A stretch of DNA of 64,000 nucleotides. Origin: Cytospora piceicola. Its lineage: Eukaryota > Ascomycota > Sordariomycetes > Diaporthales > Cytosporaceae. The notes under the pieces are model-generated. The model was not told the origin of the DNA. It ran no database searches and was given only the letters and a program-made list of their open reading frames with translations. The stretch lies in contig JALQBC010000069.1 of assembly GCA_023375675.1 (NCBI GenBank), positions 53,001 through 117,000 on the forward strand. Direction: 5' to 3'. The position numbers were made by a program, and so were the translations under genes. Positions 41,262-55,311 of the stretch are shown piece after piece. Positions within the stretch are counted from its first letter, which is position 1. Each line of letters starts with the position of its first letter.

Positions 41262-42897
41262 CGTTATTAAGTAAAGTTAAAATCGACTTTTTAAAAACTT
41301 TTTTATAACTTTAAGCTTTATATATAGCTTTTTAACTTTTAAGGTTAAAAGCTTATTTTAAAATTCTATTTAAGTAAATTTAATAGTTTTACTTTTTAAC
41401 TTTAATAAAAAGTAATTTATACTTTTAAATAGCTTAAAGGAATAACTTTAAAAAGTTAATACATTAATAATATAAGTAAAAATAAAAGCTTTTTAATTTA
41501 TTTAAAGTATAAAGCTATTAATAGTTATAACCTTTATATATTTATATTAAGTTTTAGTTTAAATTAGCTTAAGTTTAAGCGCTTTATATTTATATTATAA
41601 GATATTTTTTTTTAACTTTATAACTATTATTCTATAAATTTATAAAGTATATAAATTAAGTATCTTTAAAAGTAATTGAATTATATTATAACGCTTAGAA
41701 TAATTATCAGTATTAATACTATTAGAAAGTAAATTCTTTTAAATATTAAAATACTATTAAATTAATTAATTTAAGTATTATAGTAGTAAAATAAATAAAA
41801 GAGAATATGTTAGTATTTACAATTAATTAAAAGGTATAAAGGCTTTATTAGTTTCTTTTTTTAAAATAATAAAAAAAGCTAGTTTATCTTTTATTAATAG
41901 TTTTCTTTTTTATCTTTTATTTACTTAAGTTTTTTATTTCTCTTTAATGTATTTTTATCTTATTTTTAATTCTTATTTCTTTATTAATCGCTTTATTAAA
42001 CCTGTTTATATAATTAATTCTAATATATAGTATTAAATTACTATTTAAAACAGATAAAGGTATTTAATATATTATAACTATAAACTTAAAAGAAAAAAAG
42101 AAAATGAAAATATATTAAACTTCTTTTTCTATTAATAAAGCATTAAATAAAACTTAGAAATACTTAATTAACTTTATATTAACTGAAATAAAACTTAAAG
42201 TAAGTAAAAAGTAAAAGTAATAAAATTAAATAAATATTAATATTTTTAATACTTATTAAAATAAAAAAAGCTTTTTAAAAGAAATAAGTTAAAATATAGA
42301 ATATAAAATATATTTAATAAGTACTATTATTAAATAATATAACTATTATAATAATTCTTTTTTATTTCTTTATACTTTTTAAAAAGCCTGTCTTTTTTAC
42401 TAGCTAACTATTTAGCTATTTATATATAATAATCTTTAAGCTTTTTAAAATAAAAATAAAGTTAAACTTTGTTTTTTTTATTTTAATAATATAATACCAA
42501 TAAATTATAAAGTTATATATTAATATAAAAACTCGTTTGTTTTTAAAATATATTTTCTTTTAAATTAATATTTAATTTAATAATAAGTAAATAAACTTTA
42601 TATTTTATAAGCTTATTTTTTTAACTTTATCGATCTATTATATATTATAATAAAAATATAATTAATTTTTAAAATATAATATTTAGCGTTATAGCTTAAA
42701 TATTTATTTTAGTTCCTTTACTTTATATATTAAAGCTATAAGCTTTAGATTTAATTAATCTTTTATTTAAGCGGTTTAAAAGTATATAATGTTTAACTTT
42801 AATATAGCTTTTAAAGTATCTTTACTTTAATTAAATTAAAGAATTAACATAATATTAAGAAATTCTATTTTATATTTATAAAGCAGATATTAAATAA
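41262..42897 (+). repeat. 1.64-kb direct repeat S2, second copy
   Basis: This is the second member of the pair with 36,928-38,570. It is followed by about 40 bases of S3 (ACCTTTATAAAAGATTAAAA) before the LTR of retrotransposon copy 2 begins at 42,941. The order S1-S2-S3-S2-S3 indicates a tandem duplication of an S2+S3 block. Confidence 0.65.
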
Positions 42898-42940
42898 TAT
42901 AAATTTAAGTAACCTTTATAAAAGATTAAAAGTTACTAAT

Positions 42941-43173
42941 AGTAACGGTACGGTATAGTAGTATATAATAAAGATAGATTCTCTTTCTTTCTCTTTCTAT
43001 ATAACCGAGTACTCTTATAAACTATATATAAACCTATAAACCTACTGTAAACTTACTTTAAGTTTACTATATAATTATCGTATATTTAACTATCCGAATT
43101 ACCGGTAAATATATAGTAAATTCGTAGGTATATTTATAGGTAAGTTCGCTATAAACCTACTGGTAAATATATA
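42941..43173 (-). repeat. 3' LTR of copy 2
   Basis: This is 233 bases, the inverted complement of the copy 1 LTRs, from AGTAACGGTACGG at the left to GGTAAATATATA at the right. A purine-rich CCGGAGGTAATTAT precedes it in sense (43,174-43,190), a plausible polypurine tract. Confidence 0.85.
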
Positions 43174-46100
43174 ATAATTACCTCCGGAAAAAAAAATCTT
43201 TGTTTATATAAATATAAGTATTATAGTTATAATTAGATTAATAGTAAGTTTATAGTATAAAGGTAGTTATATTTATAAGATAAAGAGAAGAACCGTTATT
43301 AATTTATAAAAGTAGTATTATATTTAAATAACGATAGTATTTAAATTTCAATATAACGAAATAACCGGTAAAGGCTTATATAAACTATAGTAGTATATAT
43401 AATAAAAAAAGTAAAAGCTTATAAAAATATAAGGTATAATTAAGAAAAGAGTATAGTTAACTATAAAAAAAAAGTAAAAGTAGTTTTTATCTTTAAGTAT
43501 TTACTTTATAGTATTAGTAAACTTATATATACTACCGATACCGTTAAATAAATAAAAAAAGAAAAGTAACAATAGTTTTTATCTTTAAGTATTTATTATA
43601 TAACGTCGGTTTACCTATATATATTATCGATATTATAAAAACAGATATAAACTAATAAACGTAAAATAATAAATATAAAAATAACGATAAAACGATAACC
43701 TAATAAAATATATTTATAATAAACTTAATAAAGTTTTAACTTTTTTTTAATTAAAAATGATAGTAAACCGAATAACGTTTTTACGTTTTTATTAAAAACG
43801 TTTTTAGTTAACGTTATAATTTTACTAAACGTTAAAGCTATAGCTTTAATTATATTATAAGCTTTAAAGTAAGAATTTATACTGTATAAGCAGCGTTTAA
43901 ACGTTTCGATAAACGTATAACTAAGGTTACTAATATAAAAACGTTCTTATTTAAAGTAAGTATTTACTTAATTAATATAGCTGTTATTTTAAAACTTAAT
44001 TTTAATAAAACCGAAGTTTATTTAATAACAGAGGAAGTACTTAAATATAAAGGTAACGTTAAGGTATTATATACGTAACTCTTTATCGAGTTCTTAAATA
44101 TAACGGATAAAGTTTACTACTTATATAGTAGTATTATATAATATTATAATACTAGTACTAGTTACGTTAAATAGTAAAACAATATAAAGTTTTTAGCTAT
44201 CGATTTAAACGTAAACGTTAGCTTTAAGCTTATAGCCCGCCTTAATAATATATATAATAAATATAATAGTATTAAACTTAATAGATATTTTAAGCTTATT
44301 ATTCTTATATATATTATCGATAACGGTAATAAAGTATATCGAACGTTTACGTTTTATAAAAAGCGAATTTACTTTAAACTTATCCGATTTATAAACTATA
44401 ATAAATAAACTGTTATTAGTAATATAACGTTTTCTGCTTATAAAAGGGTTTTTAATAAGGTTAAACTAAAGGCTATATATTAATTCTTTTTTAATATTAT
44501 CTTTTATAAAAATAAAAGCAGTAAATAAGCCTTTTCGGCTTAATAACTATAAGCTTTATAATAAACGTTTAAAAGTTAGCTATATTTTAAGCTTTTTAAA
44601 AGCGTTTATAATAAGCTTAGCGTAAGTAATAATATTAAATATAAATATATAATATTTCTTCTTTATCTTTTACTATTCTCTTATAATAATAAGACCGGTA
44701 TTTATAAGCTCGGTACTTAAGAATTATAAGCTTATAATAGTATACTATATTATAACTAAGTCTATTTTATTAATAATAAGGTTACTTATACTTTAAGCGA
44801 ATTAGCCTTTTTTATTATAATAAATATATTTATTATATTTATAAGATAAAGTAAATAAAGCTATAAAAAAATTATAAATAAATAAGTTTAAATCTTTTTA
44901 AGCCGATATTATAAAAAAATATAATAATTATACTAAGTTAATCCTTTTATATCTATTTATAAATAAATTCGTTACTTAGCTTATATAGCCGTTTTATATA
45001 TTAAAATAAAGCTTTTACCTATAGTATAACGTGTTATTATAGTTAACCTATATAAGAATAGAATATTAACTAAAGTATTGCTAAATCTTATAATAAGTAA
45101 CCTTATAACTAATTAAATACGTTAAAAGCTTTAAAAACGGTATATATATATTAAACTTTACCTTTTAGTCGGTAAGGTTAGTATATCCTTTATTAATTAC
45201 TTTTTATCGAAAACGTATTTATTCGATTATATAATAATATAAGTAAGTATTAAATCGGGTATTAATAATAAACGTTTTAATAAATACTACCGATTCTTTT
45301 TTATATAAGTAAAGCTTTTATTTATATCTATTAAGGTTTAATATATCTTAATATAAAGCCTTATAGACCTTTATTAAGTATTCTTTTATATAGCTTTTTT
45401 ATAAATATAAATAACTAAAGTTATAAAAACTAAAATATAATATTAAATAAAACTTTAATATTTTAAAATACTTATAAAATATTTAACTATTAATATTTTA
45501 TATAGGTTTTTTAATTTAATATATATACTTAATAGTAAATATAAGGTAAGTTCGATATAATAGTTTTAAATTATATAAAATAATAAATAAATAGTAACTT
45601 TAAAATAAGTTTTTAAATAAAATACTTTATAAAATAATTAAGCTAATAATATAGTATTTTAAAAGTAAGCTTTAATAAATAAAAATAAATAAATAAAAAT
45701 AATAAATAATATAAAAAAAAAGTTTAAATTAATAATTAGTCGGTAAATAAATCCTTTTTATTATCGTTTATTATTTAATATTAATATAAATATATTTAAC
45801 CTTTATTACTTAATAACCTTTTATAAACGTTAAATATTACTTTTCGGCTTTAACGTTAGCGTTACCGGCCGATTTGCTAGTTATCTATTAAGTAGTTTTT
45901 CTTTTAGCTAAAGCTATAGTATTTAAGTAACTATTTTTTTAAGTTCCGGTTACTTTATAAGCAGTTCCTTTTTTATTATTAACTAAATATATAGCTTTTT
46001 TATTTTCTTTTATTTTATTTCGAACTTTTAAATTATTTTATTAGTATTTAAAGTATTTTATAATATTTATATATTAAAATAGTTAAAATAATTAGTTTAT

Positions 46101-49100
46101 TTTATAAACTACTTAACGTATAACTACTTATAACTATATTTCTTTTTACGTTTAACTATAATATATTATAGCTTATAATATTTAAAGGCTTTATTATACT
46201 TTTATATTTTATTATTATCTACTTTTATAAGCTTTATAGTTAGTAAATTTTGTTTATATAAGTTAAACTATAACGGTTTACTTAAAAACAAATAAATTAT
46301 AAATAATATTAAGTAAATATTTATATATAAAGCTATTTTAAGTTTATATATTAGTTTACTTATTTTATATATAACTTAAAACAGTTTTATATATTATTAA
46401 AAATACTTTTAAGCTAAATTCTTAAATAATATATAGCTATAATAAAGTTTAATAAAAACTTAATTACTTAAAGTAAACTTATACTAATAATACTTTTTAT
46501 TATATTATAGTTTTATAGTTATTTAAGCTTTAATAATTATAAGTTACGCTTTCTTTTAAAATATATTTTAGATTAACGCCGGAATACCTTTTCTTAGCTA
46601 GCTTATTCTGGTAAAATTAAATTTATATAAAAGCTAGTTAGTAAAGTATTTCGTAGCTTTATTATAAACGTTATTTAAGTTAAACTATAATATTAAGATA
46701 ATATCGGTTTATTTAACTTTAAAATATATTATAATAAATATTTAAATAACTAATTTTACTATTTTATTTTTACTTTTAAACTAACTATCGGTTTATAAGT
46801 ATTAAACGGTTAAATAAGCTAGCTTAATATTTAAACCGGACTATAAACTTTATTAAAAGTCCGAAAAAAACTTAAAATCTTTATTAAAGATAATACGTTA
46901 TAAAATACCTTAGTTATATAAATATAATATACGTAATAGTATATATACTTAATTTACAGCTATATATATAGTATTATTAAAGATAACGATAGTTACTTTA
47001 TTATACTTATTTATAATTAAAAGAAAAACGTCGAAGAAAAGTACTTTAAAGATTACTTATAAAGTATTAGCAGCTAAAACGTTAAGTAAAGCTATTATAA
47101 AATCTATAGTAATAGTATAAAATAAGATTAATAATAAAAGAATAAGCTATATTTCGCTTAATAACTATTAATTTTTACTACGATTTATTATATAAACCGG
47201 ATAATTCTTAATATATTTAAAAACCTTTTAATAGTAATTCTTAATTATAAACCGGTTAGTAAAGTCGTATTAAACTTTATTTTTACCGAAATAGTATTTA
47301 ACGTTATAAGCTTTAACGATAAGATTTATAGCTACTTTTATTAGAATATAAAAACGTTGTTTATTTAATAACTTTATAAAATATAAAAGTTTATTTATAT
47401 TTAACTCGAACGGTATATTTATTTTTATTTACTTATTTTATAGTTAATAAATAATATTAGTTTAATTAACGTATTTCTAGTATTTTATAACGATATAATT
47501 CTTAAACGTTTAGTTAATAAAAATCTTAGATATACTATATAAAATAGTATTTTCTTATAATTTATTAAGTATACCTTTATTTTTTATAAGTAGTTAACTT
47601 ATTAACAGTTTAAAAATAGTATTTATTAATACGTTAGTTACCTTCGGAATATAGTAAACGTTTAAACTATATTAACTTAAGTATTTTAATATAAGAATAA
47701 GCTTTATATTTATTTTAGTTTTATTTACTATATTGAAAAACGTTTACTTAATAATACTAACGGTAGTAATATAATTTATAAAGATATATATAAATTATTT
47801 ATAGTTTAAACTAATAATTATATAAAGTTTATAAACTAACTATATTAAATAAATACTCTTAAGTTCGGTTAACTAATATTTATATTAAGCTATATTAATA
47901 GTTTTACTTAAATATTATAGTAAACGGATTTAAATATAAAGTATAGGTAACTTCCGGTTTTATTTAAAATTATCGTTTAATTAGAAAATAATACTTAAAA
48001 ATCTAACTTTCTTTAAAGTATTTAACTAAATAAATAATAGCTTATCCGGGTTTTAATAAAATAAAACGTTTTTATTTATTAAAGCCGACTTAAGATTGTT
48101 AAAAAAGTATACCTTTTTATAGATAAGCTCGAAGGAGGTTTAACAAATATAGTTTTTTAAAATATTATTTTTCAGAAGTTTTTTATCTTCTTATCTTTTA
48201 ATAAGTATTTAAGTCTTTTATTTCTATAATAAATCGATATATTTAATATATTATAGTATAAGATAGTTAAAATAACTTATAAAGCTAATAAACTTCTTAA
48301 GTTACTATAATATAATAAAGAACTATAACTAAGTAATAGTTTTTACTTAGTTTAAAGTATTATATATATTTAATCTGTTAACTTTAAATCTAAGTAATTC
48401 TATTAAAAGATATCCGATAAAGGATTTTTTAGCTAATAAAGATATATAACGCTTTATAAATAATATAAATAGCTATTTTAAATACTTTTTATACTTTTTA
48501 ATAGTATTAAAGAAAATAATAATATTATTAATAAACGTAGTAGTAAAATATTTATACGGCTAAAATATATAGTTTATATAACGTTAAATATACGCCGGTA
48601 AGTTATAGAATTTTATAAATATAACTTTTAGCTGTTTTTAACTATAGTAACTAATTAAAGTAAATCGTTTATAATATAATAAATATACCTAGGTAATAAA
48701 AAAAACAAGCTTATATCGATAATAATAAGAAAAAACTTATTATAAATATTCTTAAAGACGTTTAATTAAAAAGGTAGTAGATATATATTAAAAATAATTA
48801 CTTTATTAAAGATATAAAAGTCTATAACTATATGTTTTTTACATTTACTTTTTACTATTTTTTATATTATAAAGATAAGTAAGCCGAATAAAGTAAACTA
48901 AATAACTTACTTAGTATAACTTTATTTATAAAAACCGTTTATTATACTATTAATAATTTTTTAGTTTTCTTTATTAAAATAGTATAATTACTATAATATT
49001 TTCTAATTTTATTAGCCTTCGACTAAAAGAACTTATATTTACTTATTTTTAAATACTTGAATATTTAAAGTATCTTTAAATATATATATAAACTTATATA

Positions 49101-52100
49101 TAAGATAGTTTACCTCCGATATAAACTTAAACAAATATCGGTATATATATATATCGTTTAACAGCTTTATTTTAAGTAAGTCTTTAATATAAGTAATACC
49201 GAGTTTTCTATTTAAACGAAAATATTTATATATTTTTACGTCTGTTTTATTTAAAAACAGCTTATTTAAGATAAATTCTTTAATATTAACAGATTATTCG
49301 ATATTATTTAAAGCGTTTAATATACTAATAAAGTTAAACTTAAAAAATAAGTTAATAATTATATTTTATATAAATAGCTTAAAATAATAAAAAGGTAATT
49401 AATTATAATTTAATAAAATTTAAATAATACTTTCTTATTTTATACGTTTTATATATTCTTTGAAAATAAGTTCGAGTATACTTAAATAAGTGTTTTTACT
49501 AATTTTTAAAAGAAAAGATAATTAATTTATAGCTATTACGTTATAAAAGTCTTAGCTAATTAAAGTATTTACTTAACCTTCTTACTTTAGCTTAAATAAA
49601 AAAGATTTAGTTTTCTTATAAATAGCTTAATAATAGGTATAATATAGCTTAATCGTAATAGAATTATAACGATAAAAGCGGCTTTTACTTTATATATATA
49701 TAAGGTAGTTTTAATAAAAACCGACGTTTTTATTCGTATACTATTAAAGTAATTAAATAATACGCTAACTATTAAGTTAAAGATATCTACTTAATATAGT
49801 ATTATAAATTCTTATTTTATTAATAGTTTTATATTTAAACGTTTAAGCATTTATACTCTTATTTTTACCGATAAAATAATAGGCGAACCGTTTAAAATAG
49901 CTTAGTAAAAGATATTAAACTTAACTTAGCTAAAGGTATTTATTTTATTTATTTTTTAAAAATTAGCTTAAGCTTTTTAGTTTATTTTAATATTAAGTAT
50001 TAAGTTTAGTATTACTTAAAAGATTATATATTTAAAAGCCTTAATATTATAATAAATATTAAAAGTATAACTAGTTAAAAAACTATATACTTTAATATAA
50101 ACGTATATATAACTATAACCTTTATAAGGCGATATTTAAAATAATATATTAAGGTTTAAAATAAAACCTTTTTATCTTATTGTACTATAGTACGTTTTAA
50201 CGTTATTATAATAATAATAATACTTAAAGAAACGTAGTTTAAATAAAGAAATATAACTATAATCGATATAATAAAGATTGTCCGGATAAAACAAATATCT
50301 TTTATAATAAATATCGTTGTTTAATAGCTTTAAAGTAAATAGTTTTATATTAAAGTTATATATATCGACGTTTTTAACTATTATATATTTATTATTTAAA
50401 AGTCTTTCTTTATTATCAAGTTAGTTATTTTTTAAGCTTATCTGTTTATTAATATCGTTTAGTAGTTCGTTTATTATAATAAACATTATTTCTTTATAAA
50501 GCGGATAAAAGCTGTTTTATAGTAACTTTTTTTTATAAGCGGTATTATATTAAAAGGTATTATCGTTTACGTTAAAAAGTTAAACGTTTTCTACTATTAC
50601 GTTACCTTTATTATTTTAATAAGTAAAACGTCGGAAAATCTTAAGCTAATTATAACGTTTTTATAAATAACGTTATTTAAAAAGACTTTAATTTATAATA
50701 TTAGTTAGTAACTATAACGTTAGCTTAAATAGTAGCAGGTTATAAATAGCTTACTATTAGTTTTAAATAGCCTTTTATATTTCGATTAGCTATTTTTATT
50801 ACTTAAATAATAACTTTTAATAATCGTTTAAACTAAACTACAAAAGCTATTTTAATACTTAAGCTTAAAGTAAGGCTTATTTAAACCGTTAAAAGTTAAG
50901 ACAGTTAAATAATAAAACTAGTTATTAAAAGCCGGCTTTTTATAGCTAAAAACAAATAAGCTAAAGCTAGTATTATAGTAACTCGGGTTAACGTCTGTTT
51001 ATAATAAGCTATTATAACTTTATATAAATAAATATAGCCTTTTTTTTAAGTATATATTAAATTTCTTATTTAGCTTTAAGCTTATACTTAAAGTTTTAAA
51101 AGTTAACGTTATAATTAAAGTAATTAAAGTAATAGGTAACTATTTATTTATCGATATAATTTTATATATTTCGAATAATAAAACTATCCGGTTATTCGGT
51201 TAAAATAGTAAAATAATAAATATATTAAATAAAGTTTAAAATATTTTTATTATTTTAGGTATTACGTTATATATATCGAAAGCTATTTAAAATTCTGTCG
51301 GCTATATTATAAAGTATATTAAAATCTATAATAAAATACTTTTTCTATTTTATCTATATATCGAGGTAAATAGTTAAGTTAAATTTTTTTTTATTTAATA
51401 AAGTATTTTAAAACTATAAATAAGTAAATCCGATAAAGTAAGTAAAGAGATTCTAATATAAAGTTTATTATCGAGTCTTAATATTAGCGATATATATATA
51501 ATAACGTTAAATAAACGTTAATAGGTTTTTCTATACCGTTACTTTATTATTTATATAAAATACTTTTATAAGTTTTTCGGTATTATTTTAACTAATATAT
51601 AGTTTAAATCTCTTAAAAGTATTTTCTTTAAACTTATAAGTAAATAATAGGTTTATAAGTAGTTAAAAAACGTTAATCGATGGTTTACGTTTATAGTTAT
51701 ATATATTTCGGTTTTCGTTTTTATTAAAATAATAATTAAACTAACTTCTGTTTTAATTACGATTATAAATAAAGTTATTATTATTTAAGCTATTATTAAA
51801 GTCGTTACTAAAGGTTTTACTGCTACCGGCTATATAATATATATAGTTTTTAGCAGGTTATATATTACTTCTTCGAATAACGCGATTATATTAACGAAAA
51901 TTCTTAAAGTAAGCTATCGGTTTATAAGTAATATAGTAAAAATTAAAAAGATTACTTAATAGTATATAAGATAACAGTACTTATAAACCTATCTTTTATT
52001 TATATAGTCGAAACGCTTTAATATTTTTTAATATAAAGATTATAACGTTAATATAACGTTTTTTTTAAAAATTATCTAATAGGTTTACTTATATTAAAAT

Positions 52101-53287
52101 AATTTCCGGTTAATTAAATATATTAGTTTAAACAGCTTATAAAACTAAATCCTTTTTTTATAGTAGTATTATAGAAATAATTAAAGATAATATAATATAA
52201 AGATAGATAGTTTCGGTTATTAATTTAAATAAAAGTATAACCTTTAAATTACTATATTATATACTTTCTGTTATTTTTAATTATTATTTAGAGTTTTAAA
52301 CAGTCCTTTTATCTTCTTTATCTGTTTCGATTATTATTTCTCGGCTTTTTAATATTTCGGATTCTTTTATTACGTAAATTACCGGTTTAACTAAAGTATA
52401 AATAAAAAGTTAGTATTTTAGTAAGAACAGAATTTTTAAAACATTATAAATAATTACTTTTCGTTACGTTTTATTTAGCTTAAACTAAATATCGCTTTAA
52501 AAAGTAGCTTTTATTTTTTATAAAAAAAACCTTCGAACTTAAGTTTTTATAAAGACTAATAAATCGGCTTATATTCTTTTAGATTATATATATAGCTTAA
52601 CCGTTATAAATTATAAAAGTACCGGAATTTATAATAAAACTTAATATTCTTATCGGACTAATTATAAGTAATAATAAAAAAGTAAACGTTATTAAGCTTT
52701 TATAGTTACTAATTAAAGTAGTATACTTTATAAATATATTCTATAAAACGTTTTCGAGTACGATAAAGTTAGTTATTTTTATTTTAATTATTATAATAAT
52801 ATTTAAAATAAAAGGTATAAAGCTATTATTAGTTAATATAGCTAGTCGAGTACTTTAAAAAAGTAAGATTATAATTTATAATATAAAGTTAGTATTAGGT
52901 AAAGTATTCGGTAATAACTATCTTAATATAATATAAAAATTAAATATTCTTAATAACTATATAGTTTTATAATACTATTAAAAATATATCCGGGAAACGT
53001 ATATCGAATATATTATTTAAACCTAATATAGTTATAATATAGAATTCTTACGGTAAATAACCGATAAGTTATAGTAAATAAATAATAATACCGGCTAAGT
53101 AAATAAAATAACGTTTTTACGTTCTTTAATCTTTTAAAATCCGAAGATTAAAGCTAATTACCTATTAGCTACTATAGTAATAATAACTCGATAATTATTA
53201 TAATATAATCCGATAAACTTAATTCGTAGTATTAAAAGGCTAAGCGATATATAATAAAACGTATTTAAGTTATAGCTACTATTTAAT

Positions 53288-53520
53288 AGTAACGGTATAG
53301 TATAGTAGTATATAATAAAGATAAATTCTTTCTCTTTCTCTCTTTATATAACCGAATACTCTTATAAACTATATACAGACCTATAAACTTACTATAAACT
53401 TACCTTAAGTTTACTATACAATCATTATACATTTAACCGTCCGAATTACCGGTAAATATACAGTGAATTCGTAAGTACGTTCACAGGTAGGTTCGCTATA
53501 AACCTACCGGCAGGTATACA
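53288..53520 (-). repeat. 5' LTR of copy 2
   Basis: This is 233 bases, inverted relative to copy 1, ending GGCAGGTATACA on the plus strand. It therefore starts TGTATACCTGCC in sense, with the canonical TG intact. It is the least RIP-damaged of the four LTRs. Confidence 0.85.
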
Positions 53521-53562
53521 ATATAAGAGGTATTTACTATAATTAAAAATAATAACAGATGA

Positions 53563-53636
53563 AGCCTTTAAGTAGAACGTTTATATATACTCGCCCGCTT
53601 TATAAAACAAACAACAGCCCTCTTAATAGAAGGCAT
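53563..53636 (+). repeat. Foldback end-module remnant beside the pectate lyase
   Basis: TATACTCGCCCGCTTTATAA and CTCTTAATAGAAGGCAT match the ~105-base module at 10,862-10,966 and 40,966-41,070. It ends 40 bases from the stop codon of the pectate lyase gene and marks the last transposon sequence before the composition changes. Confidence 0.7.
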
Positions 53637-53675
53637 TTAACTAAGTTAAATACTTATCTACTATATTAATAGACC

Positions 53676-55311
53676 TTAAGGCCTATGTTTTCCAACCTGG
53701 CCTGCATTGTTCTGGACGTACTTTAGGACGTCCTCCGCCGCCGTGAATGTCTCAGGCATTTCCTGCCCCTCGAACTTAGCACAAGCACCTACGAGCCCCC
53801 CTGCGACCGAGTCTGTCTTAGTGCTAATGTAATACTCGAAAGTCTGCAAAGCGTTATCCGTCAGATTTACGGTCTGACCATTGAAGGACGAAGCAAGCTG
53901 GCTGAGGCTGCTTAATTGGGGGTAAAGAGCTCGCTCGTTCGCGGACAGATCAGGCGGCGAACAGATGGTCGCGGGCTGGTCTGGGTTCGCGAGGTCGCTG
54001 AATGTGAAGATGCGCGTGTGGTCATCCTCGTAGGTGCCGGACTGGTCGAAGTAGTTGCCAGAAACGAGGACGGAGGACCTAAAGTGACTTAGTACATACG
54101 GTACGGGATGTCTCCATTATGAGGCCCGGGGAGAACTTACAAGTTGTAGATTCCCATATTGTACTCGAAGTTGGGCGTGTAGGAACTGTTTCTCCGCGCC
54201 AGAGACGAGGTCACGGTGGAATAGTCGTACAGCGGCGCCAGATTTTCATAGTTGCTGAATACGTTGTTTGCAATATAGAAAGTCCCAAACCTCATCAACG
54301 GGTTGCGGCTCATGGAGTTGACGAAGTGGTTGCCAAAGACCGTGAAGTGCATCTTTCCAATGTCCCGCGAGCCCTCCTTTTCACCACCTCCCCATAGCAA
54401 GCTCTTGTGGTGATTCGCGACGATGTTGTGGGAGAAGGTGATGTTATCCGAGCCATCTTCTACATCGCACAGACCGTCGTAGCGATCCACCTCCCAGCCC
54501 CAGAGGAAGGGTTCAGGGGCTACAGCCGAGCTGCCATCTTCCAGAATGTTACCATCAAGCCAAATATTGTTCGACGTTACGATACTGATAGCATCATAGC
54601 GAGCGTTCCAGCTGCTTGGATACGTTTCGGGAGCTGGGAAGCAGTCTCGTGGCGGACTAATACGCAGGTTCCGGATGATGACGTTCGACTGCACGTTGAA
54701 TACCAGTGACACGCCGTGGAGGTAGGCCTCAGAGTCCCAGCCTACCAGTGTCAGGTTCCCTTGTACGTCGACGGACTCCCATGACTTCTGCACATTCTGT
54801 GCCGTGTTGCGCCAGCCCTGTCGTGTGGTCAGCATAGTACTCCCTCCACCTCTGTAGAGTATTGCACACTCACGTTCTGCCTTTCCAGGAGCGCCAGGTA
54901 CTCGGTAGCATTCTTGCCCTCAAAGGTCTCATCTGCAGCGACGGCGGCCTTGACCGCGTCTGTGTAAGTTGAGTTCAGAGACATAATGTAGAGGGTAAAA
55001 TTATAGTTAGGCACGTTGCTGGTGTTGATATAAAGCTGACAGTCTCCAGAGGTGGTCTCGTTGATCTGACTACCGTTGACCTCGCCCTTCACGTAGACTG
55101 TCCGTGGTTCGGCCTGGGTTAGAGCAGTTCTGAGGTCAACCATGTTGTCGACGACATATACGGTGCCGTTTCCTCCGCCTGTCACCTTCTCGGCGAAGCC
55201 GAACGGCTTCCGGTCCGGAAGCACGGTCTCTGGATCTTGTCCAGGTTGGTGTGAGGACAAGCACATGACCTGGGCCATATAGCCCAAGAGAAACAAGGCG
55301 ACGGACTGCAT
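53676..55311 (-). CDS. Secreted pectate lyase, polysaccharide lyase family 1
   Basis: Three exons (55,311-54,874; 54,817-54,141; 54,078-53,676) join to 505 residues. Intron 1 is 56 bases (GTGAGT, branch GCTGAC, CAG; phase 0). Intron 2 is 62 bases (GTAAGT, branch-like TACTAAG, TAG; phase 2). The start is the ATG at 55,311, with A at -3, opening a hydrophobic signal peptide (about residues 1-17). Family features: FGFAEKVTGGGNGTVYVV at the N-terminus; NNIWLDGN (230-236); DGLCDV, with acidic Ca2+-site candidates at 260 and 264; HHKSLLWGG with Lys 284; and R-N-P-L-M-R with Arg 317 and 322, matching the catalytic Arg motif of the parallel beta-helix lyases. The family cleaves pectate by beta-elimination outside the cell. 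Several N-glycosylation sites are visible. The ~130-residue C-terminal part encoded mainly by exon 3 makes it longer than minimal PL1 enzymes. A CCAAT box lies on its strand at 55,540-55,544. The stop lies only 40 bases from transposon sequence, so the extreme C-terminus could be altered. Expression is not shown. Confidence 0.9.
54079..54140 (-). other. Intron 2 of the pectate lyase gene (62 bases)
   Basis: The donor is GTAAGT, the acceptor TTTAG, with GTACTAAGT about 12 bases before it as the branch site. Removal joins codon TT|G (phase 2) and restores a frame of 133 further codons. That frame continues seamlessly into VLVSGNYFDQSGTYEDDH, which reads like a natural lyase C-terminal region. 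Without splicing, the frame would stop immediately at the TAA inside the donor. Confidence 0.85.
54818..54873 (-). other. Intron 1 of the pectate lyase gene (56 bases)
   Basis: The donor is GTGAGT after an AAC codon, with GCTGACC as branch site and CGACAG as acceptor. It is phase 0. Splicing joins ...LLERQN to GWRNTAQN... and fuses two frames that otherwise overlap by 7 bases in different phase. The length and signals are typical of filamentous ascomycete introns. Confidence 0.9.

Larger units (their letters stand above)
42941..53520 (-). mobile_element. Full-length RIP-inactivated LTR retrotransposon, copy 2
   Basis: Direct 233-base LTRs lie at 42,941-43,173 (3' LTR in sense) and 53,288-53,520 (5' LTR), giving 10,580 bases, almost the same as copy 1. 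The sequence just inside the 5' LTR (TAAATAGTAGCTATAACTTA in sense) is the same as in copy 1. RT (48,512-48,537) and integrase (47,095-47,125) remnants and the extra frame (about 43,740-46,230) are all on the minus strand in the same order. The 5' LTR still keeps TGTATACC and less damage than the others. I found no convincing target duplication around this copy. All frames are broken. Confidence 0.85.

Noticed and set aside
54119..54709. Plus-strand frames over the pectate lyase
   Set aside because: They are antisense shadows of exon 2 of a clearly recognisable family.
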